Positions 7,260 through 14,194 of a stretch of DNA of 14,770 nucleotides are shown here, in pieces. The stretch comes from Gammaproteobacteria bacterium (GTDB taxonomy: Bacteria > Pseudomonadota > Gammaproteobacteria > UBA12402): positions 1-14,770 of the forward strand of contig JANQHY010000154.1 in the NCBI GenBank assembly GCA_028282395.1, read 5' to 3'. The notes under the pieces are model-generated. The model had not been told where the DNA came from. It ran no database searches and saw only the letters and a program-made list of their open reading frames with translations. Position numbers and translations under genes: made by a program. Position 1 is the first letter of the stretch, and every line of letters starts with the position of its first letter.

Positions 7260-7288
7260 TTGCAGCAACTAAGCGATTAATTTAGAAT
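7260..7288 (+). promoter_or_regulatory. Sigma-70-type promoter for the cydAB operon
   Basis: TTGCAG (7260-7265), 17 bases, then TAGAAT (7283-7288). Transcription would begin near 7295, about 50 bases before the cydA ATG. Spacing is ideal and the -10 matches five of six bases. Confidence 0.45.
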
Positions 7289-7343
7289 AGCAGCAGCACT
7301 TTCAGAGATAAACATACGGATGAAGTCGCAAGGAGTGAAAACT

Positions 7344-8717
7344 ATGACACTTGACACTGCTTTTATTTCACGCATTCAATTTGCCTTTACCGTCAGTTTT
7401 CATATTCTTTTTCCTGCTTTTAGTATTGGCTTAGCAACATTTCTTGCCATTATGGAAAGTATCTGGCTAAAAACTCGCAATCCTCACTATCTATTGATCT
7501 GTAAATTCTGGACCAAAGTCTTTGCGCTAACTTTTGGTATGGGCATTGTCTCTGGCATCGTGATGGAGTTTCAATTTGGCACCAACTGGTCAGGCTTTAC
7601 TAAAGAAGTTGGACCAGTACTCGGCAGTCTATTTACTTATGAGGTTATGACGGCCTTTTTTATTGAAGCTGGCTTTCTTGGTGTCATGCTGTTCGGCTGG
7701 AATAAAGTGGGTGCAAAACTCCACTATACTGCAACACTACTGGTATGGGTTGGTGTCACACTCTCTGCTTTCTGGATTCTCAGCGCCAACTCCTGGATGC
7801 AATACCCTGCTGGCGTTACCTTTGATGGCGGCCGTTTTGTTGTCACAAGTTGGTATCATGTCGTCTTTAACCCAACCGTTATCATGCGCTATCTCCATAT
7901 GATGCTTGCTGCCTGGCTCGCCGCTTCATTAGTGGTTGGTGGCGTTGCTGCTTTTTATCTATTGAAACAGCGCCATACCAATTTCTCTAAGAGCTGCCTC
8001 TCCTTTGCGACGGCAGCAATTATTATTCTCATCCCATTACAACTCATTATTGGTGATGAAGTTGGCCTGAATGTCCATACCTACCAACCCATTAAAACCG
8101 CTGCCATGGAAGGCGTATGGCAAACACAGAAAGGTGCGCCACTCCTCCTATTTGCCCTACCAGACATGAACAAACAGAAAAATCTTTTTGCACTTGGCAT
8201 CCCCCATTTTGCCAGCGTCATTAATACCCATAAATGGGACGGCGAACTGGTCGGACTAAAATCGGTTCCCTCACAAGATCGCCCTTATGTTCCCATTGTG
8301 TTTTTCAGTTTCCGCATAATGGTCGGAGTAGGGATTATTATTCTCCTGCTCGGCCTAATTGGTCTCTATCTACGTTGGCGCAAACGCCTCTACGACCGTC
8401 GTTGGTATTTAATTCTGTGCGGGCTGTGCTCACCGCTCTGCTTTATTGCCATTCTCACTGGTTGGTTCACTGCAGAAACCGGTCGTCAACCGTGGATAGT
8501 CTATAATCTGCTCAGAACTAGTGATGCCGCTAGCCCGGTAACTGTCTGGCATGTCATACTATCATTGGCATTGCTAATCATCGTATACGGGATTATTTTT
8601 GGCATCTTCTACTTCCGCTATCTTGGCAAGATTTTACGAACTGGACCAGACGCTATAGAAAGTCTCAGTCAACAACCCTTCAACTATATGCAGGCCGTTA
8701 CTAAGGAGGGAGGATAG
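7344..8717 (+). CDS. cydA: Cytochrome bd-type quinol oxidase subunit I, short Q-loop (CIO type)
   Basis: This is the haem-bearing subunit of the inner-membrane quinol oxidase, which reduces oxygen to water. Visible residues are haem ligand His20 (SFHILFPAF), the acidic pair Glu100 and Glu108, haem ligand His185 (RYLHMML), the quinol-loop motif QPIKTAAMEGVW (Lys251, Glu256), haem ligand Met326 (SFRIMVG) and GWFTAETGRQPW near 373-384. The length of 457 against 522 in E. coli CydA reflects a short Q-loop, typical of the cyanide-insensitive CioA branch. The start at 7344 is chosen because AAGGAG lies 8 bases before it; an in-frame ATG at 7320 has no such site and would add eight residues. TAG is followed after two bases by cydB. 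The cioA name would apply equally. Confidence 0.96.
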   Translation: MTLDTAFISRIQFAFTVSFHILFPAFSIGLATFLAIMESIWLKTRNPHYLLICKFWTKVFALTFGMGIVSGIVMEFQFGTNWSGFTKEVGPVLGSLFTYEVMTAFFIEAGFLGVMLFGWNKVGAKLHYTATLLVWVGVTLSAFWILSANSWMQYPAGVTFDGGRFVVTSWYHVVFNPTVIMRYLHMMLAAWLAASLVVGGVAAFYLLKQRHTNFSKSCLSFATAAIIILIPLQLIIGDEVGLNVHTYQPIKTAAMEGVWQTQKGAPLLLFALPDMNKQKNLFALGIPHFASVINTHKWDGELVGLKSVPSQDRPYVPIVFFSFRIMVGVGIIILLLGLIGLYLRWRKRLYDRRWYLILCGLCSPLCFIAILTGWFTAETGRQPWIVYNLLRTSDAASPVTVWHVILSLALLIIVYGIIFGIFYFRYLGKILRTGPDAIESLSQQPFNYMQAVTKEGG

Positions 8718-8719
8718 CC

Positions 8720-9691
8720 ATGACAACACTACCACTTATCTGGGCAATAATTATCGGTTTTATCATTATTATGTATGTTATTCTCGATGGCTTTACTCTA
8801 GGCAGCGGCATATTATTGCCACTGCTATCAGAAAAGCAGCGCGACCTTGCTATTAGTATGATTCTACCAACCTGGGATGGCAATCAAACCTGGCTGGTGC
8901 TCGGTGGCGCATCACTTTATGGCGCATTCCCATTAGCCTTCAGCACAATTTTACCAGCCTTCTATCTGCCATTAATGTTAATGGTAATCTTTCTTCTCTT
9001 TCGCGGTGTCTCATTTGAGTTTCGGCTTAAGGCGACAAAAGCTAAGGCGTGGTGGGATCGGCTATTTTTCCTAGCATCGCTGGTTGTTACGCTGATTCAA
9101 GGGACGATTGTTGGCAATATGGTACTCGGCTTTGATCGCCCCCATGACTATTTGAATCCGTTCACCATTTTCACCGCCCTGGGGCTAGTGGTCGCCTATT
9201 CACTACTCGGCAGCACACGTTTAATTCTCAAAACTGAGGGCAAAATGCAGGAGAAAATGTATCAACTTGCCTACCGTATTGTGATCCTGATTTTCGCAGC
9301 GATTTTAGTTATCTGTCTATGGACACCATTTGTGCATCCAAAACTGCATCGATTATGGTTTACGCCACACCATTGGAATTACCTCATTTTTCTACCACTG
9401 GTTACTGCCATATTGGCACTACTCCTCTGTGCTGCACTCTATAAGAAACGTGAAGTTGCACTCTATTGGCTGGCAGTTTTTCTTATCCTCTGCCCCTACA
9501 TCGGCTTTATTGTTAATCTCTACCCCTATGCGATACCCTACAAAGTCACACTGTGGCAAGCAGCGGCACCGCGCGGTACACTGATTTTTATGTTAGTTGG
9601 CGCGATTATCATGCTGCCAATTCTACTCTGCTATACCGGTTATGCTTATCATATTTTTCGTGGGAAGGTGAAAGATGTCCTTGAGTACTAA
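8720..9691 (+). CDS. cydB: Cytochrome bd-type quinol oxidase subunit II (CIO type)
   Basis: Subunit II pairs with CydA to form the bd oxidase core and contains no haem of its own. The 323-residue protein has about eight or nine membrane helices and the family signatures VILDGFTLGSGIL (Asp23) and TWDGNQTWLVLGGASLYGAFP (Trp52-Asp53). It is shorter than E. coli CydB (379), as expected for the CioB branch. AAGGAGGGAGG precedes the ATG at 8720, and only two bases separate it from cydA, so the two are translationally linked. The last 17 bases overlap the small membrane-protein gene that follows. No cydDC (haem/thiol exporter for bd assembly) is in the window. Confidence 0.96.
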   Translation: MTTLPLIWAIIIGFIIIMYVILDGFTLGSGILLPLLSEKQRDLAISMILPTWDGNQTWLVLGGASLYGAFPLAFSTILPAFYLPLMLMVIFLLFRGVSFEFRLKATKAKAWWDRLFFLASLVVTLIQGTIVGNMVLGFDRPHDYLNPFTIFTALGLVVAYSLLGSTRLILKTEGKMQEKMYQLAYRIVILIFAAILVICLWTPFVHPKLHRLWFTPHHWNYLIFLPLVTAILALLLCAALYKKREVALYWLAVFLILCPYIGFIVNLYPYAIPYKVTLWQAAAPRGTLIFMLVGAIIMLPILLCYTGYAYHIFRGKVKDVLEY

Positions 9692-9806
9692 ATGTAAAAA
9701 ACTTTACCAACAACTTTTATGGTTTATTGCCCTCTATGTTGTTGCAATTGTTGTTGTCGGCGGGTTTATCTATCTGGCAAAAACATTGCTCACTATGATT
9801 ACCTAA
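9675..9806 (+). CDS. Small one-helix protein, DUF2474/CydX-type bd oxidase accessory
   Basis: A 43-residue frame starts inside the end of cydB (17-base overlap) with AAGG 6 bases before its ATG. It encodes MSLSTKCKKLYQQLLWFIAL, then a single hydrophobic helix (about 15-36) and a short tail ending TMIT. Length, basic N-terminus, Leu-Trp near the membrane entry, one helix and position directly after subunit II all fit DUF2474, small proteins encoded with CIO-type oxidases; their counterpart in E. coli-type oxidases is CydX, which stabilises the haem site. Assignment rests on position and pattern, since such short sequences give little direct similarity. Its stop overlaps the convergent yjbQ-family stop by 4 bases. 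Confidence 0.75.
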   Translation: MSLSTKCKKLYQQLLWFIALYVVAIVVVGGFIYLAKTLLTMIT

Positions 9807-10207
9807 ATAGTGGTAATAATAATACGGCGTTGGTGAGGGTCATAGCGATGCTCGTACAGGCAGATGCCCTGCCAAGTTCCCAATGCCAATTTACCAGCCA
9901 TGATAGGAATAGTAAGATCGCTATGCAGTAACCCAGTACGAATATGTGCGGCCATATCATCCTCGCCTTCATCAGTATGGGTATAGCGCGGATCACCATC
10001 GGTAACCAGATGGGTCATAAAGCCATCAAAATCTTTTTTTACCCGTGGATCAGCATTCTCACAAAGTAGCAGTGCTGCACTGGTATGCTGACAGAAGAGA
10101 TGGCACAACCTCTGATCACTATCGATATCATTTAACTTAGCGATTACTTCAGCAGTAATATCAATAATACCTCGACCACGACTATTAACGATCAAAACTG
10201 TCTGCAT
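9803..10207 (-). CDS. yjbQ: YjbQ family protein (UPF0047; secondary thiamine-phosphate synthase-like)
   Basis: This is a soluble cytoplasmic protein of 134 residues, the family length. Characteristic blocks are HTSAALLLCENADP, the aspartate-rich HTDEGEDDMAAHI, and LGTWQGICLYEHR near the C-terminus; these histidines and acids line the putative metal or active site. Family members have weak thiamine-phosphate synthase activity in E. coli tests, but the physiological role is unsettled. The start at 10207 (MQTVLIVNSRGRG) gives family length, with GGAG and AAGG just upstream; a start at 10252 would add 15 residues not typical of the family. It is transcribed towards the bd oxidase operon and the two stops overlap. 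Confidence 0.93.
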   Translation of the reverse strand: MQTVLIVNSRGRGIIDITAEVIAKLNDIDSDQRLCHLFCQHTSAALLLCENADPRVKKDFDGFMTHLVTDGDPRYTHTDEGEDDMAAHIRTGLLHSDLTIPIMAGKLALGTWQGICLYEHRYDPHQRRIIITTI

Positions 10208-10278
10208 CAACCTTATCTCCGAGAAAATGAGGGCTTTTAATATATTTATCAACTGCCCTTTTTTAACTAAAGCCGATT

Positions 10279-10335
10279 ATCCTAAATTCCGCAGTACCCA
10301 CTCTCGCAGTAGGTGGGTACTGCGGAATTTAGGAT
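10279..10335. repeat. Perfect 23-bp inverted repeat with 11-base loop
   Basis: The arm at 10279-10301 (beginning ATCCTAAATTCCGCAG) is exactly complementary to 10313-10335, and the loop at 10302-10312 is TCTCGCAGTAG. Pairing stops at both ends, so the 57-bp unit is well defined. It sits in a divergent promoter gap between yjbQ and efp and therefore is not expected to be a gene-end terminator. A perfect palindrome of this size suggests a small mobile or dispersed palindromic element, perhaps the joined ends of an insertion sequence. Confidence 0.75.
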
Positions 10336-10360
10336 TATATACCTAATGTAGATCAAAATG

Positions 10361-10510
10361 CGAATCTTCGTGCCCCACGCCAAAGTCGTCCTGCAGCAAC
10401 CACTCCCGTTGCCCCGAGGAGCTTGGACCTCTCAGCGACGACGACGGTAGGCGGGCATCTCACGACGACAAAGTGCGCAGTGGCACTTATGCAGAAACGC
10501 TTGAGTACCG
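10361..10510. other. GC-rich intergenic island of unknown nature
   Basis: Between the 23-bp palindrome and the efp promoter lies DNA visibly richer in GC than its surroundings, with repeated GACGAC triplets (10435-10446 and 10463-10469) and a 6-bp hairpin AAGTGC-GCAGTG-GCACTT (10471-10488). A 75-codon frame (10423-10650) crosses it, but it runs into efp in another frame and resembles nothing. It may be a dispersed repeat, an unrecognised structured RNA or a remnant of a mobile element; I cannot choose between these. Confidence 0.35.
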
Positions 10511-10531
10511 AGAGGGTCTTCGACAACTGTC

Positions 10532-10560
10532 TTGTTCTTTCGCAAAGAAATTGTTATGAT
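10532..10560 (+). promoter_or_regulatory. Sigma-70-type promoter for efp-epmA
   Basis: TTGTTC (10532-10537), a 17-base spacer, then TATGAT (10555-10560), five of six bases of the -10 consensus. Transcription would start near 10567, about 30 bases before the efp ATG. This is the strongest promoter match by combined boxes in the window. Confidence 0.6.
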
Positions 10561-10597
10561 CGCAGGCAAATTAATCACTTAGAGGCAGAAAAAACTC

Positions 10598-11167
10598 ATG
10601 GCAAGCTATACTTCCAACACCGTTCGCAATGGCATGAAAGTCATGATTGATGGCGACCCTTATCTTGTTATCAGCAATGAAATGGTTAAACCTGGCAAAG
10701 GGCAAGCCTTTAACCGCATGAAGATGCGCAACCTAAAAAGCGGCCGTGTCATCGACAAAACTTTTAAATCAGGTGAATCCTTTGAAGGCGCCAATGTTAT
10801 GGACATCGAGGTCCAGTACCTCTATTTTGATGGTGAAAAGTATCATTTCATGCACCCCGAGAGTTTTGAACAGTATGAGGTTGGCGAACAGGCGGTTGCT
10901 GACGCAAAAATATGGCTACAAGAGAACGATATTTGCCAGTTAACATTATGGAACAATGCACCATTAGCGGTACTGCCGCCAAATTTTGTCACGATGAGAA
11001 TTCGTGAAACTGATCCCGGTGTCAAAGGTGATACTGCTGGCACGGGCGGTAAACCAGCAACACTAGAATCAGGCGCGGTCGTACGGGTACCACTCTTTGT
11101 GCAAACGGGCGAACTGATCAAGGTTGATACTCGCACCAATGAGTACGTCTCACGAGTAAAAGAGTAA
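10598..11167 (+). CDS. efp: Translation elongation factor P
   Basis: EF-P binds between the P and E sites of the ribosome and relieves stalling at consecutive prolines. The 189 residues are of family length and follow the three-domain beta-barrel layout: KOW-like domain 1 (about 1-64), then the OB domains (about 65-128 and 129-189). The tip loop [11 protein letters not shown] carries Lys34, the residue beta-lysylated in gammaproteobacteria by EpmA. The domain 3 signature [21 protein letters not shown] and the ending [14 protein letters not shown] are nearly those of E. coli. Upstream of the ATG is AGAGGCAG, a moderate ribosome site. The gene is followed 15 bases later by epmA, its own modifying enzyme. 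Confidence 0.99.
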   Translation: MASYTSNTVRNGMKVMIDGDPYLVISNEMVKPGKGQAFNRMKMRNLKSGRVIDKTFKSGESFEGANVMDIEVQYLYFDGEKYHFMHPESFEQYEVGEQAVADAKIWLQENDICQLTLWNNAPLAVLPPNFVTMRIRETDPGVKGDTAGTGGKPATLESGAVVRVPLFVQTGELIKVDTRTNEYVSRVKE

Positions 11168-11182
11168 CTCACCCCGACACAA

Positions 11183-12094
11183 ATGTCTCAAGTATGGCAA
11201 CCAACCGCATCATTGGCAACGCTAAAAAAACGTGCGGCCATCCTTGATACTATTCGCCAGTTTTTCCAACAACGCCAGGTACTGGAAGTAGAAACACCGC
11301 TGCTATCTGCAACGACTGTTACCGACCCCCATATCGAAAGTATTAAAACGGATGCCGGTTATCTACAGACCTCGCCCGAATTCGCTATGAAGCGACTATT
11401 GGCAGCGGGCAGTGGCGCCATTTTCCAGATCAGTAAAGCGTTTCGTCACGAAGAGCACGGCAATCAACATCAGCGTGAATTCACACTACTTGAGTGGTAT
11501 CGTCCTGGTTTTACCCACCACCAGTTGATGGATGAGATAGATCAGCTACTGCACCAACTGTTTGCTTTCGCACCGGCACAGCGCCTCAGTTATCAAGCAC
11601 TGTTTGAACACCATCTCAATATTAATCCGCACCAAACAGATAACCAAACTTTAGCAACGATTGCCCGGCAACACAATATTGATGCTATTAACATTACTTC
11701 ACGCGATGACTGGTTAAATATTTTATTAACGCACTGTATTGAGCCCAACCTACAACAAGCAACGTTTATTTACGATTACCCTGTCAGCCAATCAGCATTA
11801 GCAAAAATAGAAAATGGTGTAGCACAACGTTTTGAACTCTACATAAATGGACTAGAACTTGCTAACGGCTTCCGCGAATTAACCGATGCAACAGAACAAG
11901 CCGCGCGATTTGAACATGATCGCCAACAGCGTCGAGCTGCTCATCAATGTGATATTGCTATTGATCAATCTCTCCTCGCTGCACTGACTCATGGTCTACC
12001 TGACTGTGCGGGTGTTGCACTTGGTATCGACCGCCTTGTTATGGTCGCCTGTCAACTCAACGATATTCGCCAAACAATTAGTTTTGCTGATTAA
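11183..12094 (+). CDS. epmA: EF-P beta-lysine ligase (EpmA/GenX/PoxA)
   Basis: EpmA is a truncated class II lysyl-tRNA synthetase paralogue that attaches (R)-beta-lysine to Lys34 of EF-P, using ATP. The 303 residues contain only the catalytic domain, with no N-terminal anticodon-binding domain. Visible are the opening W-P-A-S-L-LKKRAAI block, motif 1 (VLEVETPLLS), the TSPEFAMKRLLAAG segment, motif 2 (KAFRHEEHG, then REFTLLEWYRP), ELANGFRELTDATEQ, and motif 3 (GVALGIDRLVM). It is slightly shorter than the 325-residue E. coli enzyme, mainly in a loop after motif 1 and at the C-terminus. It lies 15 bases after efp in the same operon, but no recognisable ribosome site precedes its ATG, so coupling to efp translation is likely. 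epmB, which makes beta-lysine, is not in the window. Confidence 0.97.
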   Translation: MSQVWQPTASLATLKKRAAILDTIRQFFQQRQVLEVETPLLSATTVTDPHIESIKTDAGYLQTSPEFAMKRLLAAGSGAIFQISKAFRHEEHGNQHQREFTLLEWYRPGFTHHQLMDEIDQLLHQLFAFAPAQRLSYQALFEHHLNINPHQTDNQTLATIARQHNIDAINITSRDDWLNILLTHCIEPNLQQATFIYDYPVSQSALAKIENGVAQRFELYINGLELANGFRELTDATEQAARFEHDRQQRRAAHQCDIAIDQSLLAALTHGLPDCAGVALGIDRLVMVACQLNDIRQTISFAD

Positions 12095-12117
12095 GAGACG
12101 GTGACGAGATAAGCTGC

Positions 12118-14046
12118 CTAAGTTGGGGTAAATTCACTATCTTTTGGAATACTATTCGTAAACGTTACTGTCAGGTTATCTATCGAACCATTATTACTCG
12201 ATAATGATGATTTAGGAATTTTTATTGTCATGGCATGACGTTGTTGGACATTACTATTTTCCAACTGTGGTTTACTATTTGATGGCGAATTTAGTACATT
12301 AAAAGGATTCATTCTATGCAACTGATTAAAACCTTTCTCAAGCGCGCGCTCACTATCATTATGAATAAGGTTTTTGCCATAAAACGCTAAATAGTAACTA
12401 TCATAAAGTACTTCTGATAAATAGTTACCACGATTGCAGCCATAAAAAAGCCAGCTTAATGAGCGCATTGTTAAGCGCCATAAAAAGTCACATAGGTTTA
12501 GCGGTGTCAGCAGCCACCAAATATAACGCTCAATGATTAAATCCTCTTCATCATCATCGCCATCATTATCACTGTTATTTCTACACCAATAGGGACCAAC
12601 GTCTTCAAAGAAATCACTGCTACCATATGCAACACTCATTCCAGCATGGCCAGCTTTAGAAATAGCACACCCGGCAAAACGATCGCCAATCACGGCAACG
12701 GGAATAAAATGGGTCCAAAACAGCAATTTAGCGGCAATAGCAATAGTCGTATATTTTGCTAATCTAAAAACATTGCAAAACTCGAGTAATTTAAAAATAT
12801 TATAACCATCAAAAAAGTTCTCACTATTCCAGGCCGCTTTAATCGCCGCACACGTATCGAAAAACGACTTTTTGATCTCAACCCAGGCTTTTTTAAAGGG
12901 GTTGCCTGCTTTTCCTTTTAACACCTCAATGGTCTGTACCGCGGCATTAAATTTATAGGCCCAGGAGCCAATACTAAATAGGCCCATAATAACCGGACCC
13001 AAATATTTTGCCGGCCACCAAAAACTCCCCGCAGTTAAAATCGTTAATCCCGTCACTAACAGAAACAGGAACAGATCTCGACAGATAATCCATACTCTTT
13101 TCTTGCCACTATATTCATTCGTCCCACGCCAACACGCTTTAAACTCACGCCACTTACGTAAAATAAACGGGTTTTGCACCATATCAAGAACTGACTGATA
13201 GACCATGATAGCGTAAGCCAACGCCCCTAACCCAACCAAAATGGCCAAACCTATCGGTCCCAACGCACTAACCAGTGCGCCTAAACCGATAAAAGCAAAC
13301 AGTTGATAAAAAATGGCGCTATGAATTGTCGATGCTAACCCTAACGCTGCGGCGGCACCAAAACCAAATCCTACTCCAGCTAACAGCGCTGAACAAAGGG
13401 CAAATTTATTTGCCCGCTTCACTTTCTGAATTCGTGCTTTAATTTTATTAACATTATCTTTTGACCAGGTGAAGGTAAGATGGTTTGATAATTTAAAACA
13501 GGGGTTTTCAAGTTGACACTGTGGCTGCTCTGCCTCAATCTGAGCAATAATCTTCTGCTCTATTTCTCGCCTATGTGCCTTTAAGCGTGCCAAACGCTGT
13601 TTTAACTCTTTACTGCCATAGTAATTTTTTAAATAGCCCTCAAACTCTGTAATTTTATCATTCACCCGTTTATAGTAATCGACAAACTTTTGTGACGGCT
13701 CATCCAACTGACTGCCGTTCTGCTCAAATAGTAGTTCTGCCAATAGCTGACGTTTATAACGACCTGGATCAAGTAAATTATCAAAAAAGCGATTGAGATA
13801 ACTAGAACCAACACCCAGCCCTTCAACTAACGCTGCAATAGCAAATGATGCTAGAACCGCCCACATAATCGGTGCCATGACATAAAGCCCAAGTGCTGAC
13901 AGGCTACCAATCACGATACAGAAGCCAAAAATTAATAGCGCTTTTAGTAAAAAAATAAAACTATACTTAAAATACTTGGCACACTTCGCCCAAGTTAACG
14001 TGTTATCCTCATGCTCCACCACCAATGTAGAATTTGCTGACATCAT
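12118..14046 (-). CDS. Large multi-helix membrane protein of unknown function
   Basis: I recognise no family in this 642-residue protein. It has two hydrophobic helices at about 27-50 and 53-78, a charged, probably coiled region at 95-175 (YKRVNDKITEFEGYL, then LARLKAHRREIEQK), a glycine/alanine-rich hydrophobic block at 215-282 able to form two or three helices, more helices near 318-338, 343-362 and 430-455, a strongly acidic loop at 492-502 (DNDGDDDEED), then a Trp/Tyr/Leu-rich stretch (508-555). The last 60 residues are polar, rich in Ser and Asn, and probably disordered. No signal peptide is evident. AGGA lies 8 bases before the ATG at 14046; a second ATG follows directly. Large orphan membrane proteins of this build occur among host-directed effectors of intracellular gammaproteobacteria, but no secretion genes are here. 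Confidence 0.8.
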   Translation of the reverse strand: MMSANSTLVVEHEDNTLTWAKCAKYFKYSFIFLLKALLIFGFCIVIGSLSALGLYVMAPIMWAVLASFAIAALVEGLGVGSSYLNRFFDNLLDPGRYKRQLLAELLFEQNGSQLDEPSQKFVDYYKRVNDKITEFEGYLKNYYGSKELKQRLARLKAHRREIEQKIIAQIEAEQPQCQLENPCFKLSNHLTFTWSKDNVNKIKARIQKVKRANKFALCSALLAGVGFGFGAAAALGLASTIHSAIFYQLFAFIGLGALVSALGPIGLAILVGLGALAYAIMVYQSVLDMVQNPFILRKWREFKACWRGTNEYSGKKRVWIICRDLFLFLLVTGLTILTAGSFWWPAKYLGPVIMGLFSIGSWAYKFNAAVQTIEVLKGKAGNPFKKAWVEIKKSFFDTCAAIKAAWNSENFFDGYNIFKLLEFCNVFRLAKYTTIAIAAKLLFWTHFIPVAVIGDRFAGCAISKAGHAGMSVAYGSSDFFEDVGPYWCRNNSDNDGDDDEEDLIIERYIWWLLTPLNLCDFLWRLTMRSLSWLFYGCNRGNYLSEVLYDSYYLAFYGKNLIHNDSERALEKGFNQLHRMNPFNVLNSPSNSKPQLENSNVQQRHAMTIKIPKSSLSSNNGSIDNLTVTFTNSIPKDSEFTPT

Positions 14047-14104
14047 AACTTTTGTCCTATCTCTTTAGTCTTTTGACCAAATAATAAACACGCATGAAAG
14101 AGGA

Positions 14105-14131
14105 ATAGTAATTCCCTACTGTTTTAGTCAA
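14105..14131 (-). promoter_or_regulatory. Possible promoter for the 642-residue membrane protein
   Basis: The minus strand has TTGACT (14126-14131), a good -35, with TACTAT (14105-14110) after 15 bases. The spacing is short, so the match is weak. It is the best candidate in the 148-base gap between the two minus-strand genes. Confidence 0.25.
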
Positions 14132-14194
14132 CTACTCTACAGTAATCATTTGCTAAAATAAAGCGCTTAAAAAGTTTTTATGAACCCAGTGCGG

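Noticed and set aside
10230..10264. AGGGC ... GCCCT followed by six Ts, as a plus-strand terminator for the bd oxidase operon
   Set aside because: The stem is only 5 bp with a 20-base AT-rich loop and lies over 400 bases beyond the operon end; too weak to call.
10423..10650. 75-codon plus-strand frame upstream of and into efp
   Set aside because: It overlaps the efp promoter and the start of efp in another frame and has no similarity to known proteins.
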